This document shows, piece by piece, positions 28,445 to 38,766 of a stretch of DNA of 64,000 nucleotides (its first letter is position 1; each line of letters starts with the position of its first letter). The notes beneath the pieces are model-generated. The model was given only the letters and a program-made list of their open reading frames with translations. It was not told the DNA's origin and did no database searches. The translations under genes were made by a program, and so were the position numbers. This DNA is from Telluribacter roseus (GTDB lineage Bacteria > Bacteroidota > Bacteroidia > Cytophagales > Spirosomataceae): NCBI RefSeq assembly GCF_017355915.2, contig NZ_JAFEUV020000018.1, positions 1 through 64,000 of the forward strand, in the 5' to 3' direction.

Positions 28445-29059
28445 CTACCTCCTCACACTGGTATCCCTCAGTTTGAACTGCAGTCCGATGCCTACGATTT
28501 CAGACTCTACTTTGTGGCACTGGCCCTGGCGGTAGTGGTAGGTGGCTTTTTTGCCGTCAGGCATCGTTACTTCGTATAATCCGGCGGCAACCTTCCTGAC
28601 CGGGCACATCTTGCCAAAACGCTCTGAATAGACATGCCGGAAGTTGACCGGCTCGCGGTAGTACAGACTGGTAACGGTATGGTTGATGGGATGCGGAAGC
28701 TGGGGCGGTTTAGTCCGGGTGTCTTTGGCATCGGCAAAAACTACCTGATAGCTGCCTTGCGTCTGGATGGTTTTGGTTTTTTCCTTCATCCGTCCGTTTA
28801 CTTCCTGGGTAGATAATGATGTTTTAAGTATGCCCTTCTCAAACAGATTCTCCCCTACGTACACCACATCGTACAAAAAGGTATTGATGGCGCCCTCCAC
28901 CCGGAGGCTCTCACTGGTACTGTTGCTTTCGGCCGGAGCAATCTTCAATTCCCCCACGTCACGCCCCGCCAGCAGTATATCATACACCAGCGCCTGCCCG
29001 GCGGCCGGAACCTTACTTATCACCAACATTATCAAAAACAACAGAATCAATGTTTTCAT
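28445..29059 (-). CDS. DUF6134-like exported protein
   Basis: 204 residues with a Sec signal (ending PAAGQ). The body is beta-rich: LVYDILLAGRDVGELKI at the start, then VEGAINTFLYDVVYVGENLF and YREPVNFRHVYSERFGK. This layout matches the Bacteroidota DUF6134 family, from memory of its N-terminal 'YDVLLAGRxVG' pattern, so the name is tentative. Function unknown; likely periplasmic or outer-membrane lipid-facing. It converges with the S41 fusion gene (60-base gap). Confidence 0.6.
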   Translation of the reverse strand: MKTLILLFLIMLVISKVPAAGQALVYDILLAGRDVGELKIAPAESNSTSESLRVEGAINTFLYDVVYVGENLFEKGILKTSLSTQEVNGRMKEKTKTIQTQGSYQVVFADAKDTRTKPPQLPHPINHTVTSLYYREPVNFRHVYSERFGKMCPVRKVAAGLYEVTMPDGKKATYHYRQGQCHKVESEIVGIGLQFKLRDTSVRR

Positions 29060-29458
29060 GAGCTATTCACAAATAGTACCTAAATCCTAAAAAAGTTACT
29101 TTCCCGCTGCCGCACCTCCGCTGATCCTACTCATGCTACAACTGACTGATTACCGTTCGTTATTGATTATCAGTGTAGATAATGAAACGAACAGATAGCT
29201 GAACTCTTATACATCCGAAAATAATAAACGGTTAAATCGGGCTGATCACCGGCGGTCTGCTAGCTTGATCCCTGCTTTGTATGTGACAACTAACTGGCCC
29301 TTTACCACTACTACTACCAACCATCAGACCACAAAATGGTTAGTACTTTGTGATTATGGGCCTATTTTTAAGACCTATATTCCTGGTCAGAAGTAGGATC
29401 TGCTGCATTACGATTTTATTATTTTACCCAAACCAACCTTAAAAGCTACCTGGTACGT
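29060..29458. other. 400-bp intergenic region between divergent genes
   Basis: Contains the promoters of the DUF6134-like gene and the GH144-like gene. One hairpin is clear at 29155-29192: GTTCGTT/AACGAAC outer stem, TTATC/GATAA inner stem, 6-nt loop. A second weak stem AACCAT/ATGGTT lies near 29320-29342. No ORF or known RNA recognised. Confidence 0.45.
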
Positions 29459-31048
29459 ATGCGCTACTTTATTTATACATTTTCTCTTTTCTACCTGCTG
29501 TCAGTAAGTACTAGTACAAAGGCCCAGACCCGGACCGCTCCTTTTTATCCTCCCACCGAGCAGGGGGAGTACCTCAACGTAGTACAGGAAAAAACCTTCC
29601 GGTACTTCTGGGACTTTGCCCATCCCGTATCAGGTATGATCCCCGAGCGTACGGCCACGCCCAACGTCGTTACCAGTGGTGGTACCGGCTTTGGCATTAT
29701 GGCACTGGTGGTAGGTACCTACCGGCAGTGGATCACGAGGCAGCAGGCCGTAGAAAGGATGCTGAAGATAACCCGTTTTCTGGAAAAAGCCGACCGCTTC
29801 CACGGGGCCTGGTCGCACTGGCTCGACGGCCGCACCGGAAAGGTGGTGCCTTTCAGTAAGTACGACGACGGCGGCGACCTGGTGGAGACAGCTTTCCTTG
29901 TTAATGGCCTGCTGGTAGCCCGTGAGTATTTTGATGGCAAAACGGCCCAGGAGACCGAACTACGCCAGCGCATCGATCGTCTGTGGCGGGGTGTTGAGTG
30001 GAACTGGTACGTGCACAACGGCAAACTGCTCTGGCACTGGTCGCCCAACCACGGCTGGCAGATGAACCACGCCATCGGCGGCTACAACGAGTGCTTCGTG
30101 ACCTATGTACTGGCCATGGCCTCACCTACCCACCCCATCACGCCCGAAGTGTACGTCAATACCTGGAAGAAGGCCGAGCCCTGGCACTACATCAACGGCA
30201 AGGAGTTCGTAGGTTACCGGCTCCCCATCGGCTTCGACTACGGCGGGCCGCTGTTCTTTGCCCACTACTCGTACCTGAGCCTTGACCCCAGATGGATGCA
30301 GGACGAAGACGCTAACTACTGGGACCTGAACGTAAAGCACACGCTGATCAACCGGGCGTACTGTATCTACGAAGCCCCCAAAGAGTATGGCTACTCCGAA
30401 GAAAACTGGGGCCTTACCGCCAGCGACAACCACCAATTCTACGGGGCGCACAACCCAAAGGAAGACAACGGTACCATTACGCCTACGGCGGCTCTATCGT
30501 CGTTTCCGTACACGCCTGCTTACTCCATGCAGGTACTCATGCACCTGTATCGCCGCGAGGGCAACCGGCTGTTTGGCGACTACGGCTTCTTTGATGCCTA
30601 CAACAAGCACAAGGGCTGGTACTCCAATCAGCATCTGGCTATTGATCAGGGACCTATCGTGGTCATGATTGAAAACTACCGCTCGGGACTACTGTGGAAG
30701 TTGGGAGAAAAGATCAAAGAGATGCAGCAGGCTTTACCCAAAATGGGAATCAGGAGGCCCGACTACCCTACGGGCTATTATATGTATGTAGTTGATAAAC
30801 AGACAAAAAAGGCACCTTTGCTGAGGCATCCGGATCTGGGGAAATACGTACTCGACTACTATATAGCAACCCCACAGGCTATCAGTATTGAGCTGCAGGA
30901 CAAAGAAGGCAAAGTCACCAAACTCCTTACTAATCAGGCTCAAACCAAAGGTCCGCAGCAGGCCACCTTCGTGACTGATCCCGGCGAATACACCATTCGG
31001 TTCCTGACCACCGAAGGCGCAAAAGAACTACCGTTCCGGTTATATTGA
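29459..31048 (+). CDS. Exported glucoamylase-like (PF10091/GH144-type) glycosidase
   Basis: 529 residues with a Sec signal (ending STKAQ). The catalytic region is an (alpha/alpha)6-type barrel of the 'glycoamylase' Pfam family that includes GH144 endo-beta-1,2-glucanases: VQEKTFRYFWDFAHPVSGMIPER near 42-64, FHGAWSHWLDG, YDDGGDLVETAFLVNGLL, GLTASDNHQFYGAHNP and AYNKHKGWYSNQHLAIDQGPI. A C-terminal beta domain (about 460-529) follows. It should cleave a beta-glucan or related polymer outside the cytoplasm; exact linkage uncertain. Monocistronic. Its TGA stop runs directly into the repeat at 31046. Confidence 0.78.
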   Translation: MRYFIYTFSLFYLLSVSTSTKAQTRTAPFYPPTEQGEYLNVVQEKTFRYFWDFAHPVSGMIPERTATPNVVTSGGTGFGIMALVVGTYRQWITRQQAVERMLKITRFLEKADRFHGAWSHWLDGRTGKVVPFSKYDDGGDLVETAFLVNGLLVAREYFDGKTAQETELRQRIDRLWRGVEWNWYVHNGKLLWHWSPNHGWQMNHAIGGYNECFVTYVLAMASPTHPITPEVYVNTWKKAEPWHYINGKEFVGYRLPIGFDYGGPLFFAHYSYLSLDPRWMQDEDANYWDLNVKHTLINRAYCIYEAPKEYGYSEENWGLTASDNHQFYGAHNPKEDNGTITPTAALSSFPYTPAYSMQVLMHLYRREGNRLFGDYGFFDAYNKHKGWYSNQHLAIDQGPIVVMIENYRSGLLWKLGEKIKEMQQALPKMGIRRPDYPTGYYMYVVDKQTKKAPLLRHPDLGKYVLDYYIATPQAISIELQDKEGKVTKLLTNQAQTKGPQQATFVTDPGEYTIRFLTTEGAKELPFRLY

Positions 31049-31201
31049 GTGAATGTGTGAGTTAGTGATTGAGTGAATTTCATCCAATATTTCACTCAAT
31101 CACTAATTTACTATATCACCGTAGCGACATGAGGCGCTCCTCAGGCCACTCATTCACAAATCACTCATTCACCATTCACTCAATCACCATTCACTCAATC
31201 A
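31046..31201. repeat. GAGTGAAT-type repeat spanning two convergent gene ends
   Basis: The plus-strand TGA of the glycosidase gene leads into GTGAATG, TGTGAGT, TAGTGAT, TGAGTGAA. Read on the minus strand from the FabH-like stop, the opposite end is a clearer 15-nt tandem: TTGAGTGAATGG, TGATTGAGTGAATGG, TGAATGAGTGATTTG, TGAATGAGTGG. Both stop codons lie in the repeat itself. A perfect 16-bp inverted repeat (31062-31077 with 31091-31106) inside it could form a terminator-like hairpin with little U-tract. Confidence 0.7.
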
Positions 31202-32254
31202 CCATTTAATAAGCGCGGATCCCCAGGTGAAGCCACTGCCGAAGGCGGCCAGACATACCAAATCGCCTTCGTTGATCTTACCGGCTTCCCAGGCCTCACA
31301 CAGGGCTATGGGGATAGAGGCGGCGGTGGTGTTGCCGTACTTCTGGATATTGTTCCATACCTGATCGTCGCGTAGCCCCAGCTTGCCCTGGATAAACTGA
31401 CTGATGCGGAGGTTGGCCTGGTGAGGTACCAGCATATCTATGTCCGAAGCATTGAGGCCTGTTTTCTGGAGAGCCTCGTTGATCACTTCCGGAAACTTCT
31501 GCACGGCATTCTTGAATACCAGCTGCCCGTCCATATTTGGGTAGTAGCTATTGTTTTCTATCAGGTTGGGATAAATAAACAGCTCACCGTACTCCACATC
31601 CGGAAATCCGAACTTGTCCTTGCCCAGGTGATAGCCACCGTGGCTCCCCGGACTGATCATAGCCAGCTGCTCGGCGTGGGTACCGTCCGAGTGCAGGTGC
31701 GTGGTCAGGATACCCTGGTCTTCCTTTTCGGTGGGTTGCAGCACTACGGCTCCGGCTCCATCACCAAATATCACCGTCACGTTACGCCCCTTGGTACTGA
31801 ACTCGAGTCCCATCGAATGCATCTCCGAGCCCACCAGCAGGATGTTTTTGTACATACCCGTCTTGATGAACTGGTCAGCGATGGATAGTCCGTAGATAAA
31901 GCCCGAGCACTGGTTACGGATGTCCAAGGCTCCAATTTCAGTTTTGGTGATGCCCAGTTCCCGTTGGAGCAGTACCCCACAGCCGGGGAAGTAGTAGTCG
32001 GGGCTAAGGGTAGCAAAGATGATAAAGTCCACGTCTTCTTTCTGGATACCGGCCCGCTCAATGGCTATTTCGGCCGCCCGGGTACCCATGGTGGTAGTCG
32101 TTTCTTCGTGCTTTTTGGCGTAGCGGCGCTCTTTGATGCCCGTCCGCTCCTGAATCCATTCGTCAGAAGTATCCATGAGCTTCGTCAGGTCGTGGTTGGT
32201 TACTACCTGCTCGGGTACATAGCGGCCGATACCGGCTATTTTAGAACGTATCAT
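31199..32254 (-). CDS. fabH: Beta-ketoacyl-ACP synthase III (FabH-like)
   Basis: 351 residues. The KAS III triad is complete: Cys116 (RNQCSGF), His278 (PHQANLR) and Asn308 (YGNTTAAS). IAGIGRYVPE and SDEWIQERTGI at the N-terminus are characteristic. It condenses acetyl- or branched acyl-CoA with malonyl-ACP to start fatty-acid synthesis. About 25 extra residues around 200-240 distinguish it from the roughly 320-aa housekeeping enzyme, so it may be a second, specialised KAS III; a housekeeping copy beside plsX/rpmF would be expected elsewhere. Monocistronic and divergent from the phosphodiesterase gene. The stop codon lies in a tandem repeat. Confidence 0.85.
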   Translation of the reverse strand: MIRSKIAGIGRYVPEQVVTNHDLTKLMDTSDEWIQERTGIKERRYAKKHEETTTTMGTRAAEIAIERAGIQKEDVDFIIFATLSPDYYFPGCGVLLQRELGITKTEIGALDIRNQCSGFIYGLSIADQFIKTGMYKNILLVGSEMHSMGLEFSTKGRNVTVIFGDGAGAVVLQPTEKEDQGILTTHLHSDGTHAEQLAMISPGSHGGYHLGKDKFGFPDVEYGELFIYPNLIENNSYYPNMDGQLVFKNAVQKFPEVINEALQKTGLNASDIDMLVPHQANLRISQFIQGKLGLRDDQVWNNIQKYGNTTAASIPIALCEAWEAGKINEGDLVCLAAFGSGFTWGSALIKW

Positions 32255-32396
32255 TCGTTTTAGTCTGGTTTTGATAAAGAGTTGGTATATGATTACTTTG
32301 TAAGGAATCAGGATATATAGTAACTCTCAAAGTTGATACTATTGTTCTGTATATCCAACTGTTTCTACGAAATCTATAATTTACTACTTCCTCCGC

Positions 32397-32906
32397 ATGC
32401 TAAAAATTGGACTCTTATCTGATACCCACGGCTACCTCGACGAGCGTCTGTACGACCACTTTGCCGACTGCGACGAAATATGGCATGCCGGGGATGTAGG
32501 GGACGCCAAAATCATCCTTGATTTGCAAGCCTTCAAGCCTCTCAGAGTGGTTTCGGGTAATATTGACGGACGGGAAGTGCGGGATCTTTCGGCCGAAAAC
32601 CTCTACTATGATCTCGAAGGGTTCCGGGTATGGATGACGCACATTGGCGGTGCTCCTCCCAGATACAACCCGCAGGTCAAGCCTACCTTGCAGGCCAATC
32701 CACCCAATATTTTCATCTGCGGCCACTCCCATATCCTGCGCGTCATGCGTGACCCCAAGCTACGAAACATGCTTTACATCAATCCCGGAGCAGCCGGCAG
32801 GGAAGGATTTCACAAGATCCGTACGGCACTCAGGTTTACCCTTGATAATGGAAAAGTCCCTGCTATGGAAGTGATCGAATTAGGAAAAAGAGGTGCCCTC
32901 CAGTAA
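32397..32906 (+). CDS. YfcE/MJ0936-type metallophosphoesterase
   Basis: 169 residues, standard length. Metal-binding motifs in order: SDTHG (Asp9, His11), GDVGD (Asp33), SGNID, MTHIGG and GHSH near 114-117, matching calcineurin-like phosphodiesterases of the YfcE family. Likely a manganese-dependent phosphodiesterase of small substrates, cytosolic. The TonB receptor gene begins 137 bases downstream behind its own promoter element. Confidence 0.87.
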   Translation: MLKIGLLSDTHGYLDERLYDHFADCDEIWHAGDVGDAKIILDLQAFKPLRVVSGNIDGREVRDLSAENLYYDLEGFRVWMTHIGGAPPRYNPQVKPTLQANPPNIFICGHSHILRVMRDPKLRNMLYINPGAAGREGFHKIRTALRFTLDNGKVPAMEVIELGKRGALQ

Positions 32907-32923
32907 TACCGGCTTCTATTCCC

Positions 32924-32931
32924 TAACTTTG
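32924..32931 (+). promoter_or_regulatory. Candidate -7 element of TonB receptor gene
   Basis: TAACTTTG matches TAnnTTTG exactly, about 113 bases before the receptor ATG. The implied leader is about 105 nt and includes a short out-of-frame ATG ORF starting at 32959 that overlaps the receptor start. Confidence 0.5.
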
Positions 32932-33043
32932 TAAACTAAAGTCACTAGTAGGCTGTACGTGCAGCTACCAGACCTTTTTGAAATAGATCCTCCTTTGGAT
33001 ATCAGCCCCTCTACCTCTATCAGGTACGTGGCTGATGTGTTGA

Positions 33044-35257
33044 ATGAATACGAATATGTACAGATATTTACTAGTAGCCGGTCTTCTCGCCGGAGCACCA
33101 CTTGCAAGTGCGCAGACGCTCGAAAAGGATACCCTCCGTCTTGATGAACTGGTGGTAACGGCCGGCAGATTTGCTTCACAAAAGCGCACTCTCCCATTTC
33201 AGATTACCCAGATCCAATCACCCGAACTAGCCTTCCGCAACAGCCAGACCTCGGCCGATGTACTGATGCAGAGCGGAGATGTATTTGTGCAGAAAAGCCA
33301 GGGCGGCGGGGGTAGCCCGGTACTGCGGGGTTTTGAGGCCAACCGGGTACTTATCGTAGTTGACGGGGTCAGGATGAATAATGCCATCTACCGGGGAGGG
33401 CACCTTCAGAACATCCTCCGTATCGACAACAACGCGCTCAATAAGGTAGAGGTACTGTTTGGCCCCAGTTCGGTCCTGTACGGCAGCGACGCCCTGGGTG
33501 GTGTGATCAGCTTCCAGACCCGGAAACCTACCCTCTCCACCGACGACAGACTACTGCTGAAAACCTCCTTACTGACCCGCTTTTCGAGCGCAAACAAAGA
33601 GACGGCTCAGCACGGTACCGTGAGTCTGGGAGGAAAGAAGTTCGGCTCCTTTACCAGCGTCACCCTATCGGAGTTCGGAGATATCCGACAGGGGCAAAAC
33701 CGGCTAAGTGACTATCCCCACTTTGGCAAACGGCCCTTCTACGTAGAGCGGGAGAATAATGCGGATATCATCAGAACCAACTCCAGGCCCAATGTACAGG
33801 TAGGTACCGCGTACCGGCAGCACGATATGCTGCAGAAGTTTCTGTACAAGCCTTCGGACCGGGTCGAGCATGTGGTGAATATTCAATTTTCCACCACGGG
33901 TAATGTATCGCGCTACGACCGCCTCACTCAGGTCAGCAACAGCAGTGGCTCCCCTACCTTTGCCGAGTGGTACTACGGCCCCGAGAAGCGCTTTATGGCC
34001 AGCTACCAGCTCAACCTCAAAGGCAAGATATTCTACGACAATCTGATGGTGACGGCAGCCTTTCAGGGCATACAGGAGAGCCGGAACAGCCGCCGGCTGA
34101 ATAGCACCAGTTTGAAGTCGCAGGTCGAGAATGTGGATGTATACAGCCTGAACGCGGATGCTCAGAAGAGGGTTGGATCACACACCTGGCGCTATGGCCT
34201 CGAAATGGTATCTAATCAGGTCTTTTCGACGGCTACCAGCCGTAACATCATCACCAACGCCGTAGTACCCACCGATACCCGCTACCCCGACGGTGGCAGC
34301 ACCATGGACTGGATGGCGGCCTACCTGACGGATCAGTGGGCCGTATCGGAGCAGTTTTATCTCAATGGAGGGCTGCGGTATTCCCTCGTCAAGCTGGACG
34401 CGCAGTTCAGGAGCAAGGAGTTCTTTCCCTTCCCCTACGACGAGGCCCATCAGCAGTCGGGCAATCTGACAGGCAACCTGGGCGCGGTATGGCTACCTTA
34501 CTCAGGTACTAAGCTAAGCCTGCTCGGCTCTACCGGTTTCCGTAGCCCCAATGTGGATGATCTGGGCAAAGTATTTGATTCGCAGCCGGGACTGGTGGTA
34601 GTACCTAACCCTAACCTGCGCCCTGAGTACACCTACAACCTGGAAGTATCGGGGAGTCAACAAATAGGTAGTAGCATCTGGCTGGAAGCTACCGCCTACC
34701 AGACCTGGATCCGGGACGCTATTGTGACGGATCTCTTTAGATTCAATGGGCAATCCCTCATTGAATACGATGGGGTACTTAGCCGCGTTACGGCCAATCA
34801 GAATAAGCAGCAGGCGTATGTACAGGGCTATAATCTGGGCTTGCAGGCCCGACTCGGTCAGGATCTGAGCCTACGAAGTACCTATAACTACACCTACGGA
34901 CGAGTGGTGGAATCAAACGGAGCCACCACGCCCCTGGATCATATTCCTCCCCGCTTTGGCAGAACCAGTCTGCTCTACGAACGGTCGGCACTACGGGCAG
35001 AGCTGTTTGCCCTGTACAATGGCTGGAAGCGGATCAAAGACTATCGTTTAGGAGGGGAAGATAACGAAGCCTTTGCTACCCCGGCTGGCACCCCCGCCTG
35101 GTGGACACTCAACCTCCGTACCTCGTATAAGGTCAGTCAGTTCCTGACGATGCAACTGGCCTGTGAGAATATTCTCGACCGCAACTACCGCTACTTTGCC
35201 AGTGGCGTCAGCGCCCCCGGCCGTAACTTTATCCTGGCGGTGAGAGGAAATTTTTAG
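33044..35257 (+). CDS. TonB-dependent outer-membrane receptor
   Basis: 737 residues with a Sec signal (ending PLASAQ; ATG at 33056 is an alternative). A TonB box-like stretch (LDELVVTAGRF, 25-36) precedes a plug domain (TSADVLMQSGDVFVQKSQGGGGSPVLRGFEANRVLIVVDGVRMN, about 55-100; VEVLFGPSSVLYGSDALGGVISF), then a barrel whose last strand ends in Phe (NFILAVRGNF). The pattern resembles haem/haemoglobin or siderophore receptors rather than SusC. No CarboxypepD domain, no neighbouring SusD. Imports an iron complex or similar by proton-motive force via TonB. Substrate uncertain. Confidence 0.88.
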   Translation: MNTNMYRYLLVAGLLAGAPLASAQTLEKDTLRLDELVVTAGRFASQKRTLPFQITQIQSPELAFRNSQTSADVLMQSGDVFVQKSQGGGGSPVLRGFEANRVLIVVDGVRMNNAIYRGGHLQNILRIDNNALNKVEVLFGPSSVLYGSDALGGVISFQTRKPTLSTDDRLLLKTSLLTRFSSANKETAQHGTVSLGGKKFGSFTSVTLSEFGDIRQGQNRLSDYPHFGKRPFYVERENNADIIRTNSRPNVQVGTAYRQHDMLQKFLYKPSDRVEHVVNIQFSTTGNVSRYDRLTQVSNSSGSPTFAEWYYGPEKRFMASYQLNLKGKIFYDNLMVTAAFQGIQESRNSRRLNSTSLKSQVENVDVYSLNADAQKRVGSHTWRYGLEMVSNQVFSTATSRNIITNAVVPTDTRYPDGGSTMDWMAAYLTDQWAVSEQFYLNGGLRYSLVKLDAQFRSKEFFPFPYDEAHQQSGNLTGNLGAVWLPYSGTKLSLLGSTGFRSPNVDDLGKVFDSQPGLVVVPNPNLRPEYTYNLEVSGSQQIGSSIWLEATAYQTWIRDAIVTDLFRFNGQSLIEYDGVLSRVTANQNKQQAYVQGYNLGLQARLGQDLSLRSTYNYTYGRVVESNGATTPLDHIPPRFGRTSLLYERSALRAELFALYNGWKRIKDYRLGGEDNEAFATPAGTPAWWTLNLRTSYKVSQFLTMQLACENILDRNYRYFASGVSAPGRNFILAVRGNF

Positions 35258-35290
35258 GAGTTCATGAGTTGGGAGTACATGAGTTTATGA
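35257..35290 (+). repeat. GAGTTCAT-type degenerate repeat after receptor gene
   Basis: The bases after the TAG stop of the receptor form units GAGTTCAT, GAGTTGG, GAGTACAT, GAGTTTAT, GAG. As elsewhere in the window, they begin at the stop codon itself. It ends just before the terminator at 35296. Confidence 0.55.
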
Positions 35291-35295
35291 GCAAT

Positions 35296-35330
35296 AAAAA
35301 GACCGGACCAATCAATAGCCCGGTCTTTTT
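35296..35330. terminator. Bidirectional terminator
   Basis: AAAAAGACCGG (35296-35306) pairs with CCGGTCTTTTT (35320-35330) around a 13-nt loop. It is shared by the convergent receptor gene and the BNR-repeat gene, with T-runs on both strands. Confidence 0.88.
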
Positions 35331-35380
35331 TACTTGCAGGAAATAGCTACTACCTGATTGCTCGCAGCTGATAACCTCAT

Positions 35381-38300
35381 CTATAAGGACACGATCACCT
35401 TCTCAATGCCTTTCTGCTTAGTCAGGGTATTGAAAGCGGCCACTTCCTTGCTCACGATATCGTTCATTTCAGATTTCAGCTTCTGCCACTGAGCGTCCAG
35501 CTCGGCCACCCGCTGCTTCTGTCCGTTGGTCACGAAGGGTACATTGGTGTCCAGTTCGCCACGCACAAAGATGTAGTCGGCGCTGAGCATGTTCAGGAAG
35601 TTGATCACGTCATCATTCGACTGTGATTTGTTCTGCACCAGTTTGTCTTCCCAGGCGGATAGTTTCTTCACCAAAGCCTTACCCTGGTCGGTCACCTCCT
35701 TCATGTCGGCCTTGTCTTTCAGCAGGTCTACTACTTCGCTCACCTGCTTGCGTACTTTACGCATTTTCAGCACCGACTCATGGATGTCTTTCACGCCATT
35801 TTCGATAGCGATCATAGTCTTCTGCTGGTCTTCGTAGTCGGCAGCCGTGGCGTTTATGCGGGGATCTGGTAGTACGTTGAAGGCGACCGTATGACTCTGC
35901 TTTCCGTAGGTAAAGCGGGCTTTGTAAGCCCCGGGAGCCATTTTGCGGCCATCGTAGCTACCTTCGATAAATACCTTAGGTACTCCGGGCAGGGTCTCCG
36001 CGCGCAAATCCCACACAAAGCGGTTCAGACCAGCTTTGATAGGCAAGGTAGGATCAGGGGAAGGTCCACCGGGGTACTCTTCAAACTCCTCATCTTTCTT
36101 GCTGCTGTACTCGCGTACTACCTCTCCCTTCGCATCCAATACCTCCATAGTCAGGGTCAGGCTGGTATCTACCTTGGCGGGTAGTTGGTAGTAAAGCACT
36201 ACTCCCGTGGCCGGGTTGGTACCTACCGAGCCGGAGCTACCCACACCTATCGACGCATCCTCGCCTTCCTCTACTTTGTCCAAAGTACTGCGGCCTGATA
36301 CGCGGTAGGTATCCTCAGGAGTGTATACCAGCAGGCTGTCTTTTGACTGCTTGTCGCTGTACTGACGGAAGGGGGCCAGATCATCCAGTATCCAAAACGA
36401 TCTGCCGGAAGTAGCCGCGATCAGGTCATTCTGATGTACTTTCAGGTCGGTAATGGGCGTAACGGGCAGGTTCAGCTGCATGGGTGCCCACTGGTTTCCC
36501 CCGTTAAACGACACGTACATTCCCGTTTCGGTACCGGCAAATAAGAGGCCTTTCCGCTGGGTATCTTCGCGCACTACCCGGGTAAAGGCTCCGTCAGGTA
36601 TACCATTCGTGATCTTCGTCCAGGTCTTGCCGTAGTCGGTGGTTTTATAGATTGAAGGTCTGAAGTCATTGACCTTATAGCGGGTAGTCGCGATGTAGGC
36701 CGTAGCCTTATCGTGCGGAGATACCTCGATGCTGTTGATCAGGGTCTCTTCCAGTCCCGCCGGTGTCACGTTGGTCCAGGTCTTGCCGTTATCACGGGTA
36801 ATATGTACCAGTCCATCGTCACTACCCGCCCAGAGTACACCCGCTTCCTGCGGAGACTCCAGCAGGTACGAGATGGTAGCATAGTTTTCTCCACCGGCTC
36901 CTTCATTGGTATAGGGAGCGCCCCCCAGCCCCAGCTTCGTAGTATCGCCACGGGTCAGATCGGGAGAGATGGGGCCCCAGGTCTTACCCAGATCAGTGGT
37001 CTTGAACACTACGTTTCCGGCGTGATAGTAGGCTTTTTCGCGCTGGGAGTAGATGATCGGAGCGTTCCAGTTGAAGCGGTACTTCATGTCTTTGGCCTTT
37101 ACCGACTGGTACTGGATCGGAGACACCATCACGCCCTTGCCTTCCTTGTTCTGCTGGTCCAGCAGTTCGATGGTACCCTGGTAGCTGCCTCCCATCACGT
37201 AGCGGGGCGCATCCGGATCAAACGCCAGGAAGGCACTTTCCCCCCCGGCCGACGCTTCCCAGTCCTTATCGGTAATGCCGCCCCCGTTGGTGGTACGGCT
37301 GGCGATCATGACCGAGGTATTATCCTGCTGCCCGGCGTACACCCGGTACGGGAACAGGTTATCGGCACTGATCCGGTAAAACTGCGCCGTTGGCATGCCA
37401 TTCTGAAGCGAAAAGGTAGTACCCCCGTTGAAGGATACCGCCGCTCCGCCGTCATTGGCACTTACCAGGTTTTTGCTGTTTTTAGGGTTAATCCACAGGT
37501 CGTGGTAGTCGCCGTGGGTAGTAGTAAATACCCGGCTGAATGTTTTTCCGCCATCAATGGATTTAAGGGCGGGCGAGTTCATGACGTATACTACATCCTC
37601 ATTGTTGGGGTCGGCAAATATTTCGATGTAGTACCAGGCGCGCTGTACGGTGCGGTGGTCCTTGCTGATGCGCGTCCAGCTTTTGCCGGCATCATCCGAA
37701 CGGAATACTCCCCCCTGCTCTTTCTCGGTATCGGATTCCACTACGGCATACACCCGCTCCGGATTGGCGCGGGATACTGATATACCCATTTTACCCAGCT
37801 CCTTGGGCAGTCCTTTCTGGATCTGGTTCCAGGTTTCGCCACCGTCGGTTGATTTGTACATACCACTTCCCTTGCCCCCGCTCACCATCTGCCAGGGCAG
37901 GCGACGGTGATCCCACATGGCAGCGTACAGGATGCGGGGGTTGGTCATGTCCATGCTCAGGTCGGCACAGCCGGTGTTTTCGTCAACATAAAGGACCTTC
38001 TTCCAGGTTTTACCGCCGTCGACTGATTTGTAAATACCCCGCTCCTGCGAAGGTCCGTGTAAGGCTCCCTGCGCCGCTACAAATACAATATCCGGATCCG
38101 TAGGATGTACGCTGATGCGGGCAATGTGGCGGGTTAGGTCCAGGCCCAGTTTGGTCCAGGTTTTGCCGGCGTCGGTTGATTTATACACGCCATCCCCGTG
38201 GGAGGTCATTACTCCGCGCGGAGCGTGTTCACCCATTCCTACGTACACAACATTGGGATCTGATTCGGATACCGTAACCGCTCCTACCGAGCCGGTCTTG

Positions 38301-38602
38301 AAAAAACCGTCCGAGATATTCTGCCAGGATACACCGGCATCGGTGGTTTTCCAGAGGCCGCCACCCGTGGTACCCATGTAGTAGGTCAGCGGATCGCCTA
38401 TGACTCCACTAGCCGCTACCGAACGGCCACCACGGTAAGGGCCGATGTTGCGCCACTTTACGGCTTTAAAAAGGGTATCATAATTAGCAATGGAAGGGCT
38501 GGTCGTAGTATTTGTACCAGTTGGTGTCTTTGCTTTTTTCTTCTGGGCACTAAGTCCCAGAGGCAGAGCCGCCAGTCCCAGAAAGAGGAGCGTTTTTTTC
38601 AT
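35381..38602 (-). CDS. Large exported VPS10/BNR (Asp-box) repeat protein
   Basis: 1073 residues, Sec signal (ending GLSAQ). About ten Asp-box motifs (SxDxGxxW-like: [62 protein letters not shown]) from residue about 75 to 705 build one or two seven- to ten-bladed beta-propellers of the sortilin/sialidase type. Residues about 780-930 look like a beta-sandwich, and 930-1073 a helical bundle. This matches the WD40/YVTN/BNR-like proteins common in Bacteroidota. No catalytic residues are evident, so substrate binding is as likely as hydrolysis. The gene is unusually large for the window. Confidence 0.82.
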   Translation of the reverse strand: MKKTLLFLGLAALPLGLSAQKKKAKTPTGTNTTTSPSIANYDTLFKAVKWRNIGPYRGGRSVAASGVIGDPLTYYMGTTGGGLWKTTDAGVSWQNISDGFFKTGSVGAVTVSESDPNVVYVGMGEHAPRGVMTSHGDGVYKSTDAGKTWTKLGLDLTRHIARISVHPTDPDIVFVAAQGALHGPSQERGIYKSVDGGKTWKKVLYVDENTGCADLSMDMTNPRILYAAMWDHRRLPWQMVSGGKGSGMYKSTDGGETWNQIQKGLPKELGKMGISVSRANPERVYAVVESDTEKEQGGVFRSDDAGKSWTRISKDHRTVQRAWYYIEIFADPNNEDVVYVMNSPALKSIDGGKTFSRVFTTTHGDYHDLWINPKNSKNLVSANDGGAAVSFNGGTTFSLQNGMPTAQFYRISADNLFPYRVYAGQQDNTSVMIASRTTNGGGITDKDWEASAGGESAFLAFDPDAPRYVMGGSYQGTIELLDQQNKEGKGVMVSPIQYQSVKAKDMKYRFNWNAPIIYSQREKAYYHAGNVVFKTTDLGKTWGPISPDLTRGDTTKLGLGGAPYTNEGAGGENYATISYLLESPQEAGVLWAGSDDGLVHITRDNGKTWTNVTPAGLEETLINSIEVSPHDKATAYIATTRYKVNDFRPSIYKTTDYGKTWTKITNGIPDGAFTRVVREDTQRKGLLFAGTETGMYVSFNGGNQWAPMQLNLPVTPITDLKVHQNDLIAATSGRSFWILDDLAPFRQYSDKQSKDSLLVYTPEDTYRVSGRSTLDKVEEGEDASIGVGSSGSVGTNPATGVVLYYQLPAKVDTSLTLTMEVLDAKGEVVREYSSKKDEEFEEYPGGPSPDPTLPIKAGLNRFVWDLRAETLPGVPKVFIEGSYDGRKMAPGAYKARFTYGKQSHTVAFNVLPDPRINATAADYEDQQKTMIAIENGVKDIHESVLKMRKVRKQVSEVVDLLKDKADMKEVTDQGKALVKKLSAWEDKLVQNKSQSNDDVINFLNMLSADYIFVRGELDTNVPFVTNGQKQRVAELDAQWQKLKSEMNDIVSKEVAAFNTLTKQKGIEKVIVSL

Positions 38603-38766
38603 GAAATGGATAAAAGAATTGTTAATAGGGCAAGAAAATTCCTACCAAAGTAATCAAATTACCCGAAGTACAGATGAACCCACGGAGGATGAACTGGCTA
38701 TTCCTATGATAAGAATACCGTCTCCTTGAATAGCTCAATCGCCCGATTAGGGTATAAGGCCATCTT

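Noticed and set aside
36713-37780. 355-codon plus-strand frame
   Set aside because: Antisense shadow of the BNR-repeat gene; its residues lack any domain pattern, whereas the opposite strand has regular Asp boxes.
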